This document shows positions 25,380 to 35,561 of a stretch of DNA of 64,000 nt, piece after piece. This DNA is from Castanea sativa. Taxonomy: Eukaryota; Streptophyta; Magnoliopsida; Fagales; Fagaceae. The stretch spans positions 7,564,001-7,628,000 of the forward strand of contig NC_134022.1 of NCBI RefSeq assembly GCF_040712315.1. Direction: 5' to 3'. Below the pieces are notes generated by a model. The model searched no databases. It was not told the DNA's origin and saw only the letters and a program-made list of their open reading frames with translations. A program made the translations under genes and the position numbers. Each line of letters opens with the position of its first letter. The stretch's first letter is position 1.

Positions 25380-25589
25380 CTACGGTTTGACCCCACCGTC
25401 ATTCCTCTCTGGCGGGCTTTCAACTTTAGGTTTAGGATTGTTACGTGGATTCATCTGGGTTACTAGGCCTTTAACTTCACCATTCTGGCCTTTTTCTTGC
25501 TGCTGCACTTCAACCGTCAACGTTCTCTGAGTTGTGGTGGTACAAGTGCTCACCATCAACAAGACTAGAGCAAGTGCTATAAACCTCAT
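25380..25589 (-). CDS. Small secreted peptide precursor (69 aa), copy B
   Basis: The first 37 or so codons parallel the copy A gene: [16 protein letters not shown] signal peptide, [17 protein letters not shown]. After MNP the tail differs: [16 protein letters not shown], ending VKP. The HH-IPRQDF segment of copy A is absent. Both genes share the same stop-codon context (CCGTAGTGTAACTAG), so the tails differ by internal replacement or indels rather than by a new stop. TATA (25856-25864) and the 5'-UTR intron donor (GTAAGT, 25791) are kept. Depending on the acceptor, an upstream ATG would open a frame that overlaps the main start. The function is unknown. Confidence 0.68.
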   Translation of the reverse strand: MRFIALALVLLMVSTCTTTTQRTLTVEVQQQEKGQNGEVKGLVTQMNPRNNPKPKVESPPERNDGGVKP

Positions 25590-25606
25590 GATTCTTCAGC
25601 TTTACT

Positions 25607-25864
25607 GTTCACTGTCATCCAAAAACTAAAACCCAAAATAGAAAAAACAAAACAAAAGTTTAGCATAATTAAAGAATATTGTGTTATTCTTAAAGGGAAC
25701 TAGAATAATTAGTTAGCGTACAAAAGATTATCATGAATATTATCTGAATATCTATATTTTCTTAAGGAAAAATAAAGAATATTTTACTTACCCAACTAGA
25801 GAGCAAAAACTTATCTAGATTTATGAATTTGTGGGGAAGGAAGAAGAAGTTTAAGCAATTTATA
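25607..25864 (-). promoter_or_regulatory. Core promoter and 5'-UTR intron of the copy B peptide gene
   Basis: TATAAATT within 25856-25864 on the minus strand, then a pyrimidine/purine leader ending CTAGTTGG|GTAAGT at 25792/25791. The intron likely ends at the conserved ATGACAG before TGAACAG. The near-identity with copy A marks it as conserved cis-sequence. Confidence 0.6.
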
Positions 25865-25971
25865 GGCCATTCTAGGATTAATAGGAATTGACTGTAAACA
25901 TTTAACAATATAATTTACTGATGGAGTCTCCACCACCAAAAGAGGCAAGATTGAGTGGGATGCTCATATAA

Positions 25972-26202
25972 TTGAATTTAAATGGTTTTTTAAAACAATT
26001 ACATGATGAAGTTGAAAGAATTTGTGGTCCGCATGAATTTGGCACTATAAATAGTAAGATTCCACATTTCCAACCTTCAGGTAAAAAACAAAAACAGAAA
26101 AACGTCAATCAAGTAATCAACCAAGTCGGTAAATTTCCTGTTGCTATATTGCCGTGTGATGTAAAACCATGTTACAGCTGTCACCAAAACTTATTTTTTT
26201 GA
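25972..26202 (+). other. Conserved open frame upstream of the peptide gene, copy B (doubtful)
   Basis: Partner of the frame at 16066. The first 60 residues are nearly the same (GPHEFGTINSKIPHFQPSG) and then the frame ends at a different place. No domain was recognised. The plus-strand TATAAATAG is conserved near 26046. Confidence 0.2.
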
Positions 26203-27712
26203 AACAATTTTTCTATTACTATACACACTTTTGTTTGTCACAACTTGATGATACATGCAATTGGAATTGATAAACCATCGTTTTTACATAAATTCATTAC
26301 TTTTTTCACCATTCATGAGGTAAGAATTATGAAACACAAAAGTTGTGTCTATAAATTCTGTTCATAAAAAGATTTAATTCAATTTCTCACCCAAAAAAAA
26401 AAAAAAAACCATTTAAGTCAAGGAAAGAGATTTCAAAATGCTTTTGGCTTCAACAATCACATTGCTGATATCATCCGTTTTCTAGAAATTAGCCCCGCCT
26501 TAGTCATAAGACTCATGACTCATAATAAGGAAGGTAGTCAAGAATTAGAAATAAGGGCTGCTAGATGTGCAATCAAAGATGTTAGAATCAATGTTTTCTT
26601 AGAGAGAGAGAGAGAGAGAGAGCTTGGTTTGATAACTCAAAAAATTTAAGTGATCGCTACATCTTTACTATATTAAATTATGCATTAAACTGGACCCAAT
26701 ATAAAGTATATATAGAAAGATATTAAGTCTAGTATGATAACCCTAAAACCATATTGTAGTCGCTTGTATTGCAAACCATGGACTATATATTTGTAGTATA
26801 ATTTATTGTATTCTAATAAACTTTTGTTTGGAATGCGAGACCTTTAAGTATAATGTGACTGGGCTAGACATGGAATGGAGCACATGCGACAATAAGTAAC
26901 AACAATATTTGGCAAAAGGAGTGAAGGCTGGAGATAGCTACTATAGTTAGTAGATGGCTATGACACGGGTGGCCAACTGGCCAAAGGACTTCAATTAAGC
27001 AACAGTAGTGATTAGAAGATGGCATACTTGAGGTATATGTTGGCAGTAACTAGCTAAAGTCAATTATGAACGATGAGAATGGCAACTCTGATAATTAAGC
27101 GCGCATGCGCACACATATATATAGAACAGTGAAATTGTTCACATGACATTGTGGTGAGGTGCAAGAGTAAATTGTCAACCTTTATGGTCCATTTGGATTG
27201 ACTTGTAGAGAAGGAGAATAGAGTAGAGTAGACTTGGCTCAAAATTAGTCTATTTTTAGGCAACTCTACTTTACTCTCCTCCACTCCCCCTCAATCTAAA
27301 CAGGCCATTAGAGAACCAAATAGGGGCATAACTCTGATTCCATATTAGAATTTGGTTAATTGTACTAACTTAGCTCCCTTTAAGGTTTTTGCAAGCTTTG
27401 ATTACACGCACATCTCTTATACTTTGAAATAAAATGCTTATGGCTTTCCCTAAAATACAAACTATTTACATTAACATTCCCCTAAATAATTGAAAAAAAA
27501 AAAAGCACTTTAAAAAGTCTTGAATTTCCTATATAAACCATTATCCAACTAGGAAATTCGAGATTTATTAAGACTTATTTTTTGGAATTTTTTAAAGTTT
27601 TTTTTAGTCATTTATGTGAGATCAATGTGTTTTATTCCAATTAGAGGGGATGTCAGTGTAATAACAAAAAATGTCATGAAAAGGTTAGTGCAATTTTCCT
27701 GTTAAATTTAAT

Positions 27713-27760
<48 letters not shown>

Positions 27761-28009
27761 ACACAGTTCATGTTGACGATTTATGCTCATCACAAGAGAA
27801 AATTCTCTATGACTACATTTTGCTATATTGAATTGTGTATTACATTGAACCCAATATAAAATATATATGAAAAAATATTAGGCTTAGTATGATAAGCTTA
27901 AAATTACGATAAATTGTGATCCAAGATATTTTTCAAAATTCTGATCTACATATTCATGATATAATTTATTATATTTGATTCTCAAAAAAAAAAAAAAAAA
28001 AATCTAACG

Positions 28010-28824
28010 ATAGCTTGATGAAAACGTATGATTCACTTGACTGACTTGAGTGGGACATTGTGAATTGTGATGGAGATCTTAGCTGCTATTGGAATTATTG
28101 GTAGATTTTTAAATTAGGTTAACATTCATGTTATTTCTCTAGTAATGTATTATGTGGTTATTTCTCTAGTAATGTATTATGTGGAATTATTTCTCTCGTA
28201 ACTCTTGCTTAGCCAAGGACAAATGTTCTAGGTTCATTCCTCTATGACTAGCTTTTGTGGGGTTAACATTTTCATTCTTTTTGAAGGGAAAGGTTATGAA
28301 AAAAGATGAATTTTTCCACAAAGGATTTGGATTTTTAAGGAGGAATTCAGAGTGAGTAGTTGCATAACATTCATTGATAATCTGAAATCTCAAAGTGTCA
28401 AAGGGATTTATTGAGAACAAATGAGGTACCTGGGTCCAAGTGAGAAGGTGTTGTTTATGCAAAAGTCCTTTTGAGGACCATCTGAGACTAGGTATCTGAT
28501 GAAGGAGATCAAATCCTATGAGAAGGTCTCTGCCTGTGAGTGGGGATCCAAGGACTTGGTGTCTAATGGTAAGGGTTGGAAAAATTCGAATGTGAATGGA
28601 CTTACTTTTCTGGGTAATCAAAAATGTTTTTCCATTGGCTGCTCTGAACATCTGATGATAGGGTAGCCAAAAATTTTCAGGTAATATCTTAGGGTGGAGA
28701 ATTGTTGTTGCTGCTCTTGTATCAAACAAGGCTATTACTAGGATGGGTCTGGAATAAGTATCAAGGAGGATGTGATACCAATTATGTATTATGTGGTTGT
28801 AAATGCCTAAATGGTAGTTTGGCA

Positions 28825-28868
<44 letters not shown>

Positions 28869-28950
28869 GGATTGAGACAAGGACACCCAATATGTCATTA
28901 TCTTTTTGTGATATGTGTGGTAGTTTTGACTAGATTAATTGCTAGATGCT
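28010..28950 (+). pseudogene. LINE reverse transcriptase fragment, copy B, interrupted
   Basis: Same fragment as 17845-18115, with the KGLRQG-type motif near 28864-28890. It is split by the pararetrovirus piece and by an (AT)n tract. Only the flanks 28010-28160 and 28783-28950 are LINE-derived. Confidence 0.5.
28185..28783 (-). pseudogene. Endogenous caulimovirid (plant pararetrovirus) polyprotein fragment
   Basis: A minus-strand frame (open from 28825 to 28187) resembles the aspartic protease and the linker into reverse transcriptase of Caulimoviridae. The protease region shows ALFDTRAATTIL and, downstream, GRDLLIGFDLL. The terminal stretch HLSLAKQELREK resembles the lead-in to the RT domain. 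The expected active-site triad DTG reads DTR, so the protease would be inactive. The piece has no RT core, start or terminal signals and is a short relic. It sits between repeats of ATGTATTATGTGG (28145-28157, 28172-28184, 28784-28796) inside the old LINE fragment, and copy A lacks it. It is an inert integration scar. Confidence 0.75.
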
Positions 28951-28990
28951 CCATTTCGTAACTTAAAAAAGTTTTCATTTTTGCTAGACA

Positions 28991-31350
28991 TGTGTTTTGA
29001 TGTTATTGGACAATGCTTAGTCTAAGCTTTTTCTAAGAAGGAAGTTGGGCTTGGCGCTCCGTGGAATGGGCTCCAAAGTACCATTCTGCTGCTACCAGTT
29101 TGTCCTTAAACATTGAGTCCAAAGTCCAAAGGAAGATGTTGCAAAGTGGGCTTATCCTCTATTTCTGCCACAAAAGAAACTTTTCTCCAGTTTCTGCCAC
29201 AAGTTTGACTTTTCTGTTATGTCGCAAAACTTTTTGCTATGCAGTAAAATCGTCTGCTGTGTAGTAAACTTTCTGTTGTGCAATAAAGCTTTCTGCTATG
29301 CATTAAAGCCTTCTGCTCTGAAGTAAGGCCTTTTGCTATGTAGTAAAGTTTTTTGCTGTGCATTAAAGTCTTCTACTATGCAGTAAAGCCTTTTGCAATG
29401 TGAATAACTACTTCATTTTTTACTGCAAAAATACTTTTTTACTTTTTGCACATAAACATATCTAAAACCCAAAGAAATTACCCATCAAGCAAATGTTAGT
29501 TTACATGGGTTAGTATATTCTCAAATATATACATACATATATTCGTATATGTACTTATACGTATTCATATATACATCTATAATATATATTTTGCAGAACA
29601 TGAGAAACAAGATATATGTATATATATACTTATGGCAGGATAATGATTAGTTTGTGTCAAAAGTAAAACATGTAATAACAAAGAAATAAGAAAGTTTCAG
29701 TAGAAAATGTTTAGCTAGTATAATAGTTAACATGGTAAACATAATAAAAAGGTGCTACAACAAAATAACTAGTACAGCAAGTAGAGATATCACAGCAGGA
29801 CAACTGATACAACAAACGTGATAAAAACATGCTACAACAGAATGACTAAATACAGCAGATATAAGTTATAATGAGAGAAATCAAATATATTTGCAATCAA
29901 AATCAGGTATTGAATCTTCCTATAGAATAAGTAAACCAAGAAGGAATCCAAAACTCCAACTTGAACAACTTTGTCATAGGCTTCTACCATCAAAGTTGTG
30001 TATTTTGGAAAATAGGCCGAAATGGCTACTAGCTATTACTTTTGGAGACTTCAAAGATTGGGTTTGCTAAGAGGGAGAGAAAAGATGGTCTATTGATGCA
30101 TGTCCCTATTCTTGCCATGTTTTCTCTCTTCTTTTTACCACTTTCTTTTTTTCTCTCTATTCTTTTTACTCTTAGTTTCTTACTACTCTCTTGCCGTGGG
30201 TTGTTCCCCCTTTGGTCTTTTATTTTCTTGGGTCCCTCTCTTTAGATGCCTCTTTCTCTCTCTAAGTGCCTTCCTTAGGAGCTTACTGCTCTCTTACTAT
30301 GGGTTCCCCCTTTAGGTGTTTCCTCCCATCAAGTCTCCCTTTTCATCCATGGCTACCTTCTCATTTTATAGTGAGCTAATTCAATGAGATTTCTCCCTTT
30401 TACCCCTAGAGCTTCACCAAATATTTTTGGTTTGTTCTGGGCGTCCTTTTAGGACTACCCACCAACCCATTGGTTGCCTCAACCACTGTCATTGCTCTGT
30501 ACATGTTTGCTGCACCACTACTCATTTCACGACAAAATTCTCTTTTGTTTGTTCTTGTTGTATACCTTTACCTCTAGGTTCAAATGAATAAGGATTGGGC
30601 TACCTCATTACTTAGCTCTATAGCATGCATCAAATGGTCCCAACCATCTATTACTTCTTTTAGGTAAGATATCATCCTAGTAAGGTATATTCCCAAAAGA
30701 AATCACGAATGGAAACCAAATATAGACCTTCTTTCCCCCCCCCACCACCAAACCACACCCTTTGAATCCCCTTGACTGTGGGCTCACCTCTCTTGTATTG
30801 GCTAGGTATAGGTTGGTGGTGCTCCAGCTCTTCTGTGCTTGTTCCACTGTTTTCTGTTTTTGTTTCCTTTCATTCTCACGACGTTTTTGCCGTAGCAGAT
30901 TAGTTTTATTTTGTTTTGCTTCGTGTTTTGTCTTATTTCTCCATGCGTTTCCTGCTGCGTTTGTCATTTCCTTTGGTTTGACTTTTCTTTCCTTCTTGTG
31001 ATTCCTGCTGCTGACACTTCTTGATGTTCCTTGTATCTTTTCATCGTGCTTCTTTATATTAGTTTTTCACGCCTATCCCTTTATACAAAAGGATTTGGAC
31101 CATTTGAGCTAGATAATGTTGACTGGATCAAAAGGGTCTTGGGCCCAATTTGTCTTTATCAGTCGAAGTCATTTTGCTAGAGAACTGTATTCTGCGGCAA
31201 AGCTGTATTGTGCTGCAGATTTCTTTCCCTTGCATCTTTTTCTTTGGACCTCTCTTACTCTTTGGTCTTCTTGGTGGGTCTTGCTTTTCATTGAGCTTTC
31301 CTCCGTATGAACTTTTGGGTACAGATCAAAAAAAAAAATTGGCATCAACA
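28991..31350 (+). mobile_element. LTR-like block, private to copy B
   Basis: About 2.4 kb absent from copy A. It starts TGTGTTTTGATGTTATTGG and ends ATTGGCATCAACA, so it has TG...CA ends with loosely inverted tips. It has no coding domain. It holds a degenerate short tandem repeat (29205-29400), A-rich DNA (29600-29900) and pyrimidine-rich DNA (30100-31300). No 5-bp target duplication was found, and about 35 bp of copy A sequence is missing at the junction. A solo LTR is the best guess. Confidence 0.4.
29205..29400. repeat. Degenerate tandem repeat of about 23-25 bp
   Basis: Eight or so diverged units of the type TTCTGCTATGCAGTAAAGCC. They alternate CTATG/CTGTG and CAGTAAA/CATTAAA. They lie inside the LTR-like block. 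Confidence 0.8.
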
Positions 31351-32356
31351 CTCATAAATATAAAAATTTCAAATTTGACCTAGGGTTGAATTCTTGATCA
31401 TAATGGGCCATCATGGAATTAAGGGCTTAGTATTTTTTTTAATGTCAAAATCAAGGTTTTTGATTAAATTAAGTGGTTCAAAGAAATAATTTTCATTGGT
31501 TCAAATATGGTTTTAAAATGCATGCAATTAAAGTTGGTTAATTTTTCCTTTAAAAAAAACTTGGTTAATTTTTATTGGTCCTTAAGAAGACTAATAAAAA
31601 GTTAACCCTTGATTCTTATTGGTCTAAATGGAAAACAATCATTGGATATTCAACTATACAAGTATAAGATAATCCTATAGGATAATTAGGAATTTAAAAT
31701 TATTAAAATCAAATATTTATTTTATTATGAATAAATGATTATTTAAATAATTTAGAGAGGCTAATCATGCTTAAGGTAAATTCAATTAGAAGAAGAGTCC
31801 ATTATAATCAAAAACCTTGAATTTATTTTTAAAATACCAAAAATCATAAAAAAGGCAAATAAAATGTAAAAATATAAAAATTCTAAAAATCATGGCCAAA
31901 GTGCCTATAAACACTCTTTTCAAATGATAGAGATCATTTTGAGTGCAGATTTGGCCATTTTGAGTTTTGATCAACACTCTATCATTAGAACATTCAGATT
32001 TTCATTTTCTTCCTATTTTTCTCATAGAACTTTTTCTAGAACCCTTTTAGAGTTAAAAAATAAAGTAATTAATATCATTTGAAAATAAACCATGCCCCAT
32101 AATAAGCTGTTAGAACTTAGAACTCTTAAAATTTTTGTCTATAAATAGGAGAGCAATTAAAAAATAAGGGATCCTTTTTGCTTATATATATATTTCTATA
32201 TCAAGATTTTGTTTGATCATCATTTAGTGCATCAAAAATCAATGAAAATTTCATAGAAAAACACAAATTTTCTCACTCAATGACACACTTCATCAACAAG
32301 AACTCAGCGAAATCATCATAATTTATCCACACAATCAAAGCTCTAGGTAACCTAAG

Positions 32357-32567
32357 AGTCTGTTTGGATACTGTTTATTACAGAAAACTAAAAATATTGT
32401 AACAAAATAATTTTTAAATGTGTGAATAGTATTGTGGGACCCAATTTTAAAATTGTTTTTGCTGAAATCTGTACTTGCAGGTCCTGTGAACAGTGTATGG
32501 GACCCACAGAAAAACGCCAAACGCAGTGCAAAATAATTTTTCAGTGTAATTCAAACATAAACTAAGC
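32357..32567. mobile_element. MITE-like element, private to copy B
   Basis: It starts near GTCTGTTTGGATACTG and ends AATTCAAACATAAACTAAG, with imperfect inverted ends. CTAAG occurs on both sides and may be a target duplication. Copy A reads AACCTAAGCATTTTC without interruption. Internal motifs GTGAACAGTG and GGGACCCA match the element at 18701 in reverse orientation. Confidence 0.7.
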
Positions 32568-33112
32568 ATCTTCTTTTCATTAAATAAGCCTTTCAGCATC
32601 AAACACCACAACAATACACATTCACTCAGTGAGGAGGCTTCATGAGTTAGTTGTTTGAGAGGAGAGGACATAGTATGTGTAGTAGTATAGTGGTATGACT
32701 TATGAGGTAATAATCCAAATATTGCTGTTAGAGTAAACATTGGCATTATAATTTGTGTTTGTAAAAGAAATAATATATATATATATGTGTGTGTGTGTAT
32801 TTTTTTGTTTAGCTTTAGTTGTATTTAGGTTGCAAACTTGCAATTTTATCAATAGATTAATAATGATGGTCGTAGTTAATTTACTTTAACGTAAATTAGT
32901 CAAACCATTCGTTGCATGTTCTTTCTTGTATCTCAGTATCATGCACGTTCTTTAATATGTTTTTGTTGTGTGTTTTAATCAAACGTGTGTTGGATGTGTA
33001 AGCTTGTTTATATTATCAATCGCAACTTAAGAGACCGGTTCTATAGGTTCTAGGATCAAGAGGGGTTGGTACATTTCTTCACTTTGTAACTTAACCGCTA
33101 AACTTAGTCTAG

Positions 33113-33385
33113 GCTAGGGTCTATTTGTGATCAACTTATTTTGCTGAAACTGAATTTTTTTTGCTTAAAGTATAGTATTGTAGATAAAGTAAAAGTTAGC
33201 TAAAATAGTACATTAGGACCTATGTAAAATAAACTGGCTTTTTAAGCAAAATAAGCCAAAGTAGCAAAATAAGTTGAATAGTAAAATAAACTGGCTTTTT
33301 AAGCAAAATAAGCCAAAGTAGCAAAATAAGCTGAATAGTAAAATAAACTGACTTTTTAAGCTGGAGCCAAATACACACTTAATTG
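33113..33385. mobile_element. MITE-like element with an internal 57-bp tandem repeat
   Basis: The ends GGTCTATTTGTGATCAACTTA and, inverted, GTGTATTTGGCTCCAGCTTA are related. The centre holds 2.5 tandem units of 57 bp (33226-33282, 33283-33339, then a partial unit), each starting AAAATAAACTGGCTTTTT. It is non-coding and AT-rich. Confidence 0.6.
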
Positions 33386-34065
33386 TTCTTATTTATTTTT
33401 ACACATCATTCTATTTTCATCAATTATGTGAGTATTATTAAATTTTTTTTACACATTATATATTATTTTTAATCTTTGTTGTTTATGTTTACAAAGTCAC
33501 AAAAGTCTTTTTTTATGCATCATGTCTTCTCCTAAAATATAATGTTCAACATCTTAAGGACGAACTATAAGTTGATAAATTAATTAATTTGGTGGTTTAC
33601 ATGATAACGGCATATGTGATCAACTAGAGGTTTAGTATGAATATGATTACATGTCCTTATGTATCTTTATCTAATTGGTCAGTAGGGACATTGTTTTTGA
33701 ATATGAATCCTACTTTAATGGACTATCAAAGATTAAGTTGAATAAGAAAACTGGCCCTTTCCTTACAACATATATTCAGTTTTCGCGTCACATAAACCAA
33801 ATTAAATGTATACAGCATATCTGGGTCAATACAGAAAATCTTATCATATTAGGGGAATACCCCTAATAGTTTTTCGGTGTCAACTTATATACATGTGAAA
33901 TTTATGATAGTTCTAAATCCAATAATTGATGGCTTTTAATAATCTTATTCCATAAAGAACTATCATGAACTTTACAATACGGGACATAGATTCTTATCAT
34001 ATAATTTTTCTTTTATTAATCTTTTCGAGATTATAGCTAGGAGAATGATTGTTGTATTTATAAGT
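33386..34065. other. Intergenic, no gene seen
   Basis: AT-rich DNA between the end of duplication B and the LINE. No supported reading frame or repeat. Confidence 0.6.
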
Positions 34066-34241
34066 TAGGTTGTAAACAGAATGGTCGTCTATTTTTATTT
34101 TATTTCCCTCTCCTCCCTGTAGGAGCCCTCCCTCTCGTTCCATAATGAGTCCTCCCTCCCTTAGGTAAATCTAAGGGTATTAGATTTTCTCTTTACCTAG
34201 ATCACTTACCTACATACCCATCTATCCTGTATCTCAAACTC

Positions 34242-35561
34242 ATGGCTGATGACGTTGTTAACGAACTGGAAAAAATGAAACTAACAGTGGAAGAGGAGGA
34301 AATAATTGAGATTCCAGACGAAGACAGAGCGGATGATATTGAAAGTTGTTATCTCAGCCTCATTGGCAAATTCTTAACCTGCAAATCCTTCAACAAAATG
34401 GCGGCAAAGAACACAATTCGAAGAGCATGGGGAATGGATACAAAGCTCCAAATACTTGAGGTCGGAGCAAACCTGTTTCAGTTCAAATTTGGCTCTGAAT
34501 TTGATATGATGCGCGTACTACGTGGGGGGCCATGGACGTTTGACAATCAACTTCTCATGCTAAAAAGGTGGAACAAAGGTATGACTGCTGGGAATATAAA
34601 GTGGGTCCACGCATCTCTCTGGGTACAAATCTGGGGAGCCCCCTTTGACATGGTATCTCCCATTGTTGCATCGAAGGTTGGAAGCAGACTAGGGGTTGTG
34701 GAGGAAGTTGAGAAGCGAAGACAACAGGATGCACAGAACATTTTTATGCGGGTCCAAGTTGCTCTACCTATTGCAAAGCCACTACGTCGTGGGAGTTACA
34801 TTGCAGGACCAGATGGAGAACGGATTTGGATACATTTCAAGTATGAGAGGTTACCGGTCTTTTGTCATTTCTGTGGCTTGTTGGGCCACGATGTGCGCCA
34901 CTATGCAGGTCATTATGCAGTAGAAAAAAATGGTGGCGTTGGGGAATTCCAGTACGGTGACTGGCTTAAGGCAACGGGGAGTCGCTCAAAACCCAATCGA
35001 AACCATGGTTCAGAGTCTCATGATAGGTCTGATCGTGCTGTAGTGAAGGAGCAACATCCAGCAGTGGCGGAGACAGCCACAATTAATTCATTACCTGAGA
35101 ACAGCCTGGTAGGAAGCGTTACAAAATCTGTTGATAACGGTAACAATCATGCTGATAGTCCGAAACGGCAGCAAGCAATGATGGAGAATCCTGGAGATAA
35201 AGGCGCATTAATGGGAAGCGTTACACAGACCAAGGAGAATACCGTTGTCTACGCTAATTCAAATGTAGGACCAGACTTGGGCCCAATTGCTTCGAGCTTG
35301 GCAAGTACACAAGCTAATGGGCCTAACGGGCTGAAGTCTAAGCCTAAAGCAACATGGGTAAGGCTCAACAGGATGGAGTGTGGGGTAAATGAGTCTGCTA
35401 CGGAAATTTGCACGCCAACATTAGGAGAAAGAAGAGCAACGAGTGCTCTGTTTGCAGAGCACGAAGAACACCATGGGAAAAGAGGACGAGTAGAGACTGG
35501 AGTAGCAAACCATGATGAAATATCGGCGGGGGTGGAAAGCCACCCTTGCCGGGAGCAATGA
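34242..35561 (+). CDS. LINE ORF1 protein (DUF4283 and zinc knuckle), intact
   Basis: A 439-residue RNA-binding/capsid-like protein of plant L1 elements. Residues 30-190 or so have the DUF4283 character (CYLSLIGKFLTCKSFN, then VLRGGPWTFDNQLLMLKRW, then WVQIWGAPFDM). A CCHC-type knuckle follows at about 205-230 (YERLPVFCHFCGLLGHDVRHY). Its fourth position is Tyr/His rather than a clear Cys, so the finger may be defective. The C-terminal half is low-complexity and polar. The reading frame is uninterrupted. Its TGA stop overlaps the ATG of ORF2 as ATGA (35558-35561). Confidence 0.88.
   Translation: MADDVVNELEKMKLTVEEEEIIEIPDEDRADDIESCYLSLIGKFLTCKSFNKMAAKNTIRRAWGMDTKLQILEVGANLFQFKFGSEFDMMRVLRGGPWTFDNQLLMLKRWNKGMTAGNIKWVHASLWVQIWGAPFDMVSPIVASKVGSRLGVVEEVEKRRQQDAQNIFMRVQVALPIAKPLRRGSYIAGPDGERIWIHFKYERLPVFCHFCGLLGHDVRHYAGHYAVEKNGGVGEFQYGDWLKATGSRSKPNRNHGSESHDRSDRAVVKEQHPAVAETATINSLPENSLVGSVTKSVDNGNNHADSPKRQQAMMENPGDKGALMGSVTQTKENTVVYANSNVGPDLGPIASSLASTQANGPNGLKSKPKATWVRLNRMECGVNESATEICTPTLGERRATSALFAEHEEHHGKRGRVETGVANHDEISAGVESHPCREQ

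Larger units (their letters stand above)
20425..33103. repeat. Segmental duplication copy B
   Basis: Direct repeat of 11028-20005. Its extra length is explained by blocks absent from A: a solo LTR (20632-21390), a caulimovirid fragment (about 28185-28783), an LTR-like block (28991-31350) and a MITE (32357-32567). It lacks the SINE at 11391 and the MITEs at 12472 and 18701. Other gene-free stretches (21400-23470, 24360-25370, 26210-27990, 31350-33100) are duplicated AT-rich DNA with a (GA)n microsatellite at 27717-27756 and an (AT)n tract at 28830-28864. Confidence 0.9.

Noticed and set aside
30042..31383. Several 60-96 codon frames rich in Phe, Leu and Ser
   Set aside because: Pyrimidine-rich LTR-like DNA gives such frames on both strands. 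No start context, domain or paralogue supports them.
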